A DNA stretch of 8,768 nucleotides, taken from assembly GCA_964600595.1 (NCBI GenBank), contig CAZRKL010000109.1:1-8768 (forward strand), read 5' to 3'. A program made the translations under genes and the position numbers. Shown piece by piece: positions 4,868 through 8,768 of this stretch. Source of the stretch: DAIOEK01 sp964600595 (GTDB lineage Bacteria; Chloroflexota; Anaerolineae; Anaerolineales; Anaerolineaceae). Numbering within the stretch: the stretch's first letter is position 1; every line of letters begins with the position of its first letter. The notes beneath the pieces are model-generated. The model worked only from the letters and a program-made list of their open reading frames with translations, was not told where the DNA came from and searched no databases.

Positions 4868-7800
4868 TGCCTTCTCGCGTGATGATCCGTTTTGTTTTTG
4901 TACATCCTGCTGTCTGCCAACTTTAGGACTTCTTCCAATTTATCACTTTGATGCGCGGTAGCCACCCCAATGGATAAATCCAGTGTGTTTGTATCTGGAT
5001 TGCGAGTGTTCTCCAGTTGGATCATGGATTGCAGCCTTAAAGTCAGTTTTTGACCCGTCTCTGAATCGGTTTTGGGGAGTAACACAGCAAACTCATCACC
5101 ACCTATCCTGGCAACAACATCCTCGGGTCTAAAAGTCATCCTCAGCACTTGCGCCGCCCGCTGTAATAAGGCATCTCCGGCGGCATGACCATAGCGGTCA
5201 TTTGTTTCCTTCAGGTAATCGAGATCACAAATTAGCAAGCTGATGGGGTATTGCCGGCTATTTTGTAACCGCTCCATTTCCGCCTGGAAATAACTTCGCG
5301 AAAACAATCCTGTCAGATGATCATGCGCGCTCAGGAAAATCAGCTGCTCTTCCGTGATTTTTCTATCAGTAATATCGGTAATTGCCAGAATTGCGCGTCC
5401 AAATGTCGCTTCGAAGCCCGGAACTACCAGGAGGTGCAGGTTGTGGTATCTGACCACGCCATCATATATATCATTGGCACCTTCAATTGAAAAATGGGTC
5501 TCACCGGCAGCAACCTTAGCCATTTCCTGGATGAAAAGATCATCCGGTTTGAATTGTTGTGTTTGCGCATATTGTTCCAGGATTTCTGTTTTTTCAGCGA
5601 TGTTGAATAAATTTAATGTTGCCTGGTTGACGTCGATGATCCGGACTAAATTTCGCAGACGGTTGACCTCTTTGGGATGCGTGATCAGGTATTTCTGGAT
5701 ATCAACATTCCCTTTTGCTGATAAACCATCGAGACGCTTTTTTACCTGCGATAGATCGACTTCCCACAATGAGATCGGTGTATGGTCAAAGAGATCATGA
5801 TACCTTTCCTGGCTGACCAACAATTCTTCTCTAATCCGCTTTTCTTCCGTAATATCGTAAAGAACCCCATGCCAGATTGGTTTACCGGTGATATCCCGGT
5901 TTATTATGGCATGATCCAGCACCCACACAGTTTTTCCGTCTTTTCTAACCAGACGGTATTCCATTCTGAAAGGCTCACCGCTCTGGTTCGTTCGGTCATT
6001 TTCCTTTTGAACCCGTTCCACATCATCAGGGTGGATGAGATTCCAGAAATAATCCGGGCTGGATAGTACTTCATCAGTAGAATATCCTGTCAACTCAAAT
6101 ATTCGGGGGCTGATATAAATGCCTGAAGAAATTTCATCCACATTATCTATATAGACAACAGCAGCCAATTGCTCTACCAGGTACCGGTATTTGGTTTCTG
6201 CCTGCCTTAATTTCTCTTCACCCATGAGTCTGGCATGTGTAATCGCCAGCATTTCTCCGCACAACTTCAATAATTGCCAGTTTTCCTCCTGCCAGTAATA
6301 GTCTTCCGACCAGGATTCTACCCAGATGGCAGCGTAATCACTCGAACCAGGAATTTTTAACGGAAGGCAATAGATATGTGGGGCGGGTTTTTCCATCAAC
6401 ACAACGAATTCTCTGGCAAATATTTCTTGAGTTGCGCTTATTTCAGGGTTTTGAGCGATTTGCTTTCCCTCAATAATTCTTTGCCATACGCTTGGAATTT
6501 TATTCGGGAAGTCTTTGCGTAAACTGAAATCACTTCCTCTGAATATTCTGGAACGCCATTCGGATACCGATAATTCCAATCCATCTTCAAGGGGAAACGT
6601 CAGGAATGCACATCTATCTGCTTGTATGAAATCACCCAACTGCTGGAGAACATCCGTTAACGTTGTCTCCGCTTCTTTCCGGGAAGTTTGATTTAGTCTT
6701 GTAGCAATATCTGAGACGATGCTTTCAAGAAGCAATCGTTTTTGAATGGATTCTTCATATTGCTTGCGATGGGTAATATCCCTTGCCACACCGGTGATCC
6801 CGATAATGGCATCATTCTGATCGAGGACAGGCACTTTGATAACTTCATACCAGTAGACGGAACCATCGAGGTCTACAAAAGATTCCTCGGCAGTATGGGT
6901 CATACGGGTCTGCAGAATCATTTCTTCATCCAGATCCGAATTCACTGCATAAGTTTCATCAAACAGGTCCATTCCTGTTTTACCGATAACTTCATCTTCA
7001 TTCAAACCATACCGCCTGCAAAAAGTGTGGTTGACGGCAATAAACTTTTTTTCATGGTCCTTCATCCACACAACATCGGGAATATTGTTCAGCAGGCTTT
7101 TTACCCTGTATTCACTTTCTTTCAAGGCGTTTTGGATCAAGCGATGCTCAGTAATGTCACGGGAAATGCCCACGGTACCCATTACTTTTCCATCTTCAAA
7201 CCAGGGTGTTTTGATGGTTTCGTACCAATCCAGATGGTTGTCATCTCTTTCCTGCATTTCAAACCGCAGCGGTTTTTCAGATTGAATCACCATCCGGTCA
7301 GTGTCATCAAAGAAACGGGCTCTCTCTGGAGATAGTATTTCAGCATCTGTCATGCCAATGGTTGAGTTTGAATTGTAGTTGAACCGCCGGATAAGCTCCT
7401 GATTCAGGGCAATATATCTTCCTTCAAGATCTTTCATCCACGCCGGGTCGGGTAATGAGTTCAGAAAACTGGATAAGATTTTCGCGCCAGAGATTGCGCT
7501 TTCTTCCCGCTGCACCATGCTGCTGATATCCGAGAAAGCAATGATGAAAAAAGGCATGCTGCCTTCATCGATATGCAGCGGAGAAATGACCGCCTGCATC
7601 CAGATATTTTCGCCATCCGGCTTGAGAAGCCTGAGCTTCAGCTCTTCCTGTTCATCATTTTGGAACACCTCTTCCAACTTGGGGATCAGCTCAGGCGCAT
7701 CCTCCTTGTGGATCAGGCTGATCAGGTTCTCAGACTTTAATTCCACTTCTGATTTGTGGACAATGTCCTGGAACATCTTATTGGAATATCGGATCCAACC

Positions 7801-8768
7801 AGACGCGTCAACCGTGCATAAACCAATGGGAGAAAGATCTGAAACTGTCTGAAATCTTTTCTCAGACTGTGAAAAATCCAGAAACAATTGCCGTCTTTCA
7901 TTGATGAAGGCATTAATCAGATAAGCAATAACAAGAACAGCGATGGAAAATAATTGATGCTCAATTGCTTCTGCCAGGTATATATGCCTGTTCAATCCAA
8001 ATGCAACATGGGATGCGAAAATCGCCATGATAATGATGGAAGTTCTACGTCTTTCAAAGGAAATTGCCGCGTAATAGATGGGGATGGCAAAAAATGCCAA
8101 CAATAACATGTTTTCAGTGCCGGGAAGTAAGTCCAACAAGAAGATTAAGAAAAATGATACCAGTGTAACTATGATCAGCTTGATCCAGGACAATCTGCGT
8201 CTGGCAGTAGTATTTTCACTGATAACCTTGCCAGCCGTTTTCGCCATATTTTTGATTGTTGTGCGAACCGGGTGTCGGAGAAATATCTCGTAAATGGTTA
8301 ACACAAACATGCCTATGGTAATCATCCCGATTGAGTATTGCAGGGTGAAAAATATGATCGAATTAATGGGAAAATCAGGTTGCATTAAGGTTGGAATGGG
8401 TTGGGTGAGATACCTCAACACAGCCAGTAGAATGGCGGTAAACAGCGCACTTAGAAACAAGGTGCCGGTATTCCCCAGCGAAATCAGCCTGAAATCGAAT
8501 TTATAAACCTTTTTGAGTAAATAGGGTGCAAGACTGTATAAAACACCCACCGCCAGAGAGTAGATGATGCTGGTTTGTGTAATCGGGATCCCTTGCCAGT
8601 AGGTGCGTGAGAAAAAATCGCAGACCGCGATCACGATAAATCCCCCGGGGGGGTAGATTAAGCCAAATGCAAATGCAATTCCTGCGCTCGGATATACGAT
8701 ACGCAGGTTATCTATGCCGGTTATTGTCAGATATATTTTTTCAACGAGGAGATAGATAATGGCAAAGA
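4861..8768 (-). CDS. Multi-PAS/GAF membrane diguanylate cyclase (5' partial)
   Basis: At least 1302 residues: the frame is open to the window end, and 45 codons before the GTG at 8634 continue the membrane domain, so the start is outside. Numbering from that GTG: the MASE1-like membrane region runs from upstream to about 120, with 'YPSAGIAFAFGL' just before residue 1. A second block of four helices spans about 150-246. Then come PAS1 260-375, PAS2 385-500, PAS3 510-625, GAF 635-805, PAS4 815-935, PAS5 942-1095 (the 'PISLWEVD' type) and GGDEF 1097-1255. The active site GGDEF (1178-1182) and the product-inhibition site RxxD (RPED, 1169-1172, five residues before) are intact, so it should join two GTP into cyclic di-GMP with feedback control. 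There is no histidine-kinase or EAL domain. PAS2 and PAS3 look like a tandem duplication. Confidence 0.95.
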   Translation of the reverse strand, partial: FAIIYLLVEKIYLTITGIDNLRIVYPSAGIAFAFGLIYPPGGFIVIAVCDFFSRTYWQGIPITQTSIIYSLAVGVLYSLAPYLLKKVYKFDFRLISLGNTGTLFLSALFTAILLAVLRYLTQPIPTLMQPDFPINSIIFFTLQYSIGMITIGMFVLTIYEIFLRHPVRTTIKNMAKTAGKVISENTTARRRLSWIKLIIVTLVSFFLIFLLDLLPGTENMLLLAFFAIPIYYAAISFERRRTSIIIMAIFASHVAFGLNRHIYLAEAIEHQLFSIAVLVIAYLINAFINERRQLFLDFSQSEKRFQTVSDLSPIGLCTVDASGWIRYSNKMFQDIVHKSEVELKSENLISLIHKEDAPELIPKLEEVFQNDEQEELKLRLLKPDGENIWMQAVISPLHIDEGSMPFFIIAFSDISSMVQREESAISGAKILSSFLNSLPDPAWMKDLEGRYIALNQELIRRFNYNSNSTIGMTDAEILSPERARFFDDTDRMVIQSEKPLRFEMQERDDNHLDWYETIKTPWFEDGKVMGTVGISRDITEHRLIQNALKESEYRVKSLLNNIPDVVWMKDHEKKFIAVNHTFCRRYGLNEDEVIGKTGMDLFDETYAVNSDLDEEMILQTRMTHTAEESFVDLDGSVYWYEVIKVPVLDQNDAIIGITGVARDITHRKQYEESIQKRLLLESIVSDIATRLNQTSRKEAETTLTDVLQQLGDFIQADRCAFLTFPLEDGLELSVSEWRSRIFRGSDFSLRKDFPNKIPSVWQRIIEGKQIAQNPEISATQEIFAREFVVLMEKPAPHIYCLPLKIPGSSDYAAIWVESWSEDYYWQEENWQLLKLCGEMLAITHARLMGEEKLRQAETKYRYLVEQLAAVVYIDNVDEISSGIYISPRIFELTGYSTDEVLSSPDYFWNLIHPDDVERVQKENDRTNQSGEPFRMEYRLVRKDGKTVWVLDHAIINRDITGKPIWHGVLYDITEEKRIREELLVSQERYHDLFDHTPISLWEVDLSQVKKRLDGLSAKGNVDIQKYLITHPKEVNRLRNLVRIIDVNQATLNLFNIAEKTEILEQYAQTQQFKPDDLFIQEMAKVAAGETHFSIEGANDIYDGVVRYHNLHLLVVPGFEATFGRAILAITDITDRKITEEQLIFLSAHDHLTGLFSRSYFQAEMERLQNSRQYPISLLICDLDYLKETNDRYGHAAGDALLQRAAQVLRMTFRPEDVVARIGGDEFAVLLPKTDSETGQKLTLRLQSMIQLENTRNPDTNTLDLSIGVATAHQSDKLEEVLKLADSRMYKNKTDHHARRQK

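Noticed and set aside
6742..7335. 197-codon plus-strand open frame
   Set aside because: It lies opposite the PAS domains of the cyclase; composition is that of an antisense shadow.
4861..8634. Histidine kinase call for the multi-PAS protein
   Set aside because: No H-box or HATPase domain is present; the C-terminus is a clear GGDEF with I-site.

Overview
The window looks like a chromosomal segment of a Chloroflexota bacterium, most likely class Anaerolineae. The evidence is indirect. There are lipoproteins with Pro/Thr-rich 'PTPTP' linkers and a Cys-paired SH3-like domain. A small 'IIEGP' protein resembles proteins I associate with that group, and a very long multi-PAS diguanylate cyclase is present. 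Base composition is moderate. No phage, insertion sequence, CRISPR array or clear sign of recent transfer was seen.

Layout. (1) 1-1164, plus strand: the C-terminal ATPase domain of a sensor histidine kinase, cut by the window edge, is followed after one base by an OmpR-type response regulator, so the two form one operon. (2) 1208-1573, plus: a small soluble protein of unknown function. A promoter-like extended -10 lies exactly where a leaderless mRNA would need it. (3) 1574-1912: a gene-free stretch holding a strong terminator, a 17-bp hairpin built from two operator-like palindromes, a strong-looking minus-strand promoter that would start a short structured RNA, and a minus-strand tRNA-Arg(CCT). 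(4) 1913-4807, plus: three consecutive paralogous lipoprotein genes. Each is about 280-290 residues, with lipobox, short alpha-helical motif, Pro/Thr linker, SH3-like domain and a C-terminal beta-sandwich-like domain. Each appears to have its own promoter, Shine-Dalgarno (SD) sequence and terminator, so they are separate units, not one operon. (5) 4861-8768, minus: a convergent giant membrane protein (MASE1-like and second four-helix membrane regions, PAS x3, GAF, PAS x2, GGDEF) predicted to make cyclic di-GMP. Its reading frame stays open to the window end, so its true start lies outside.

How the parts fit: the window combines signal input (a two-component pair and a cyclic di-GMP synthase) with a small array of surface-anchored SH3-like lipoproteins. 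A regulatory link between them is possible but nothing in the sequence proves it. The most unusual items are the lipoprotein triplet and the candidate small RNA or double operator between 1575 and 1691.
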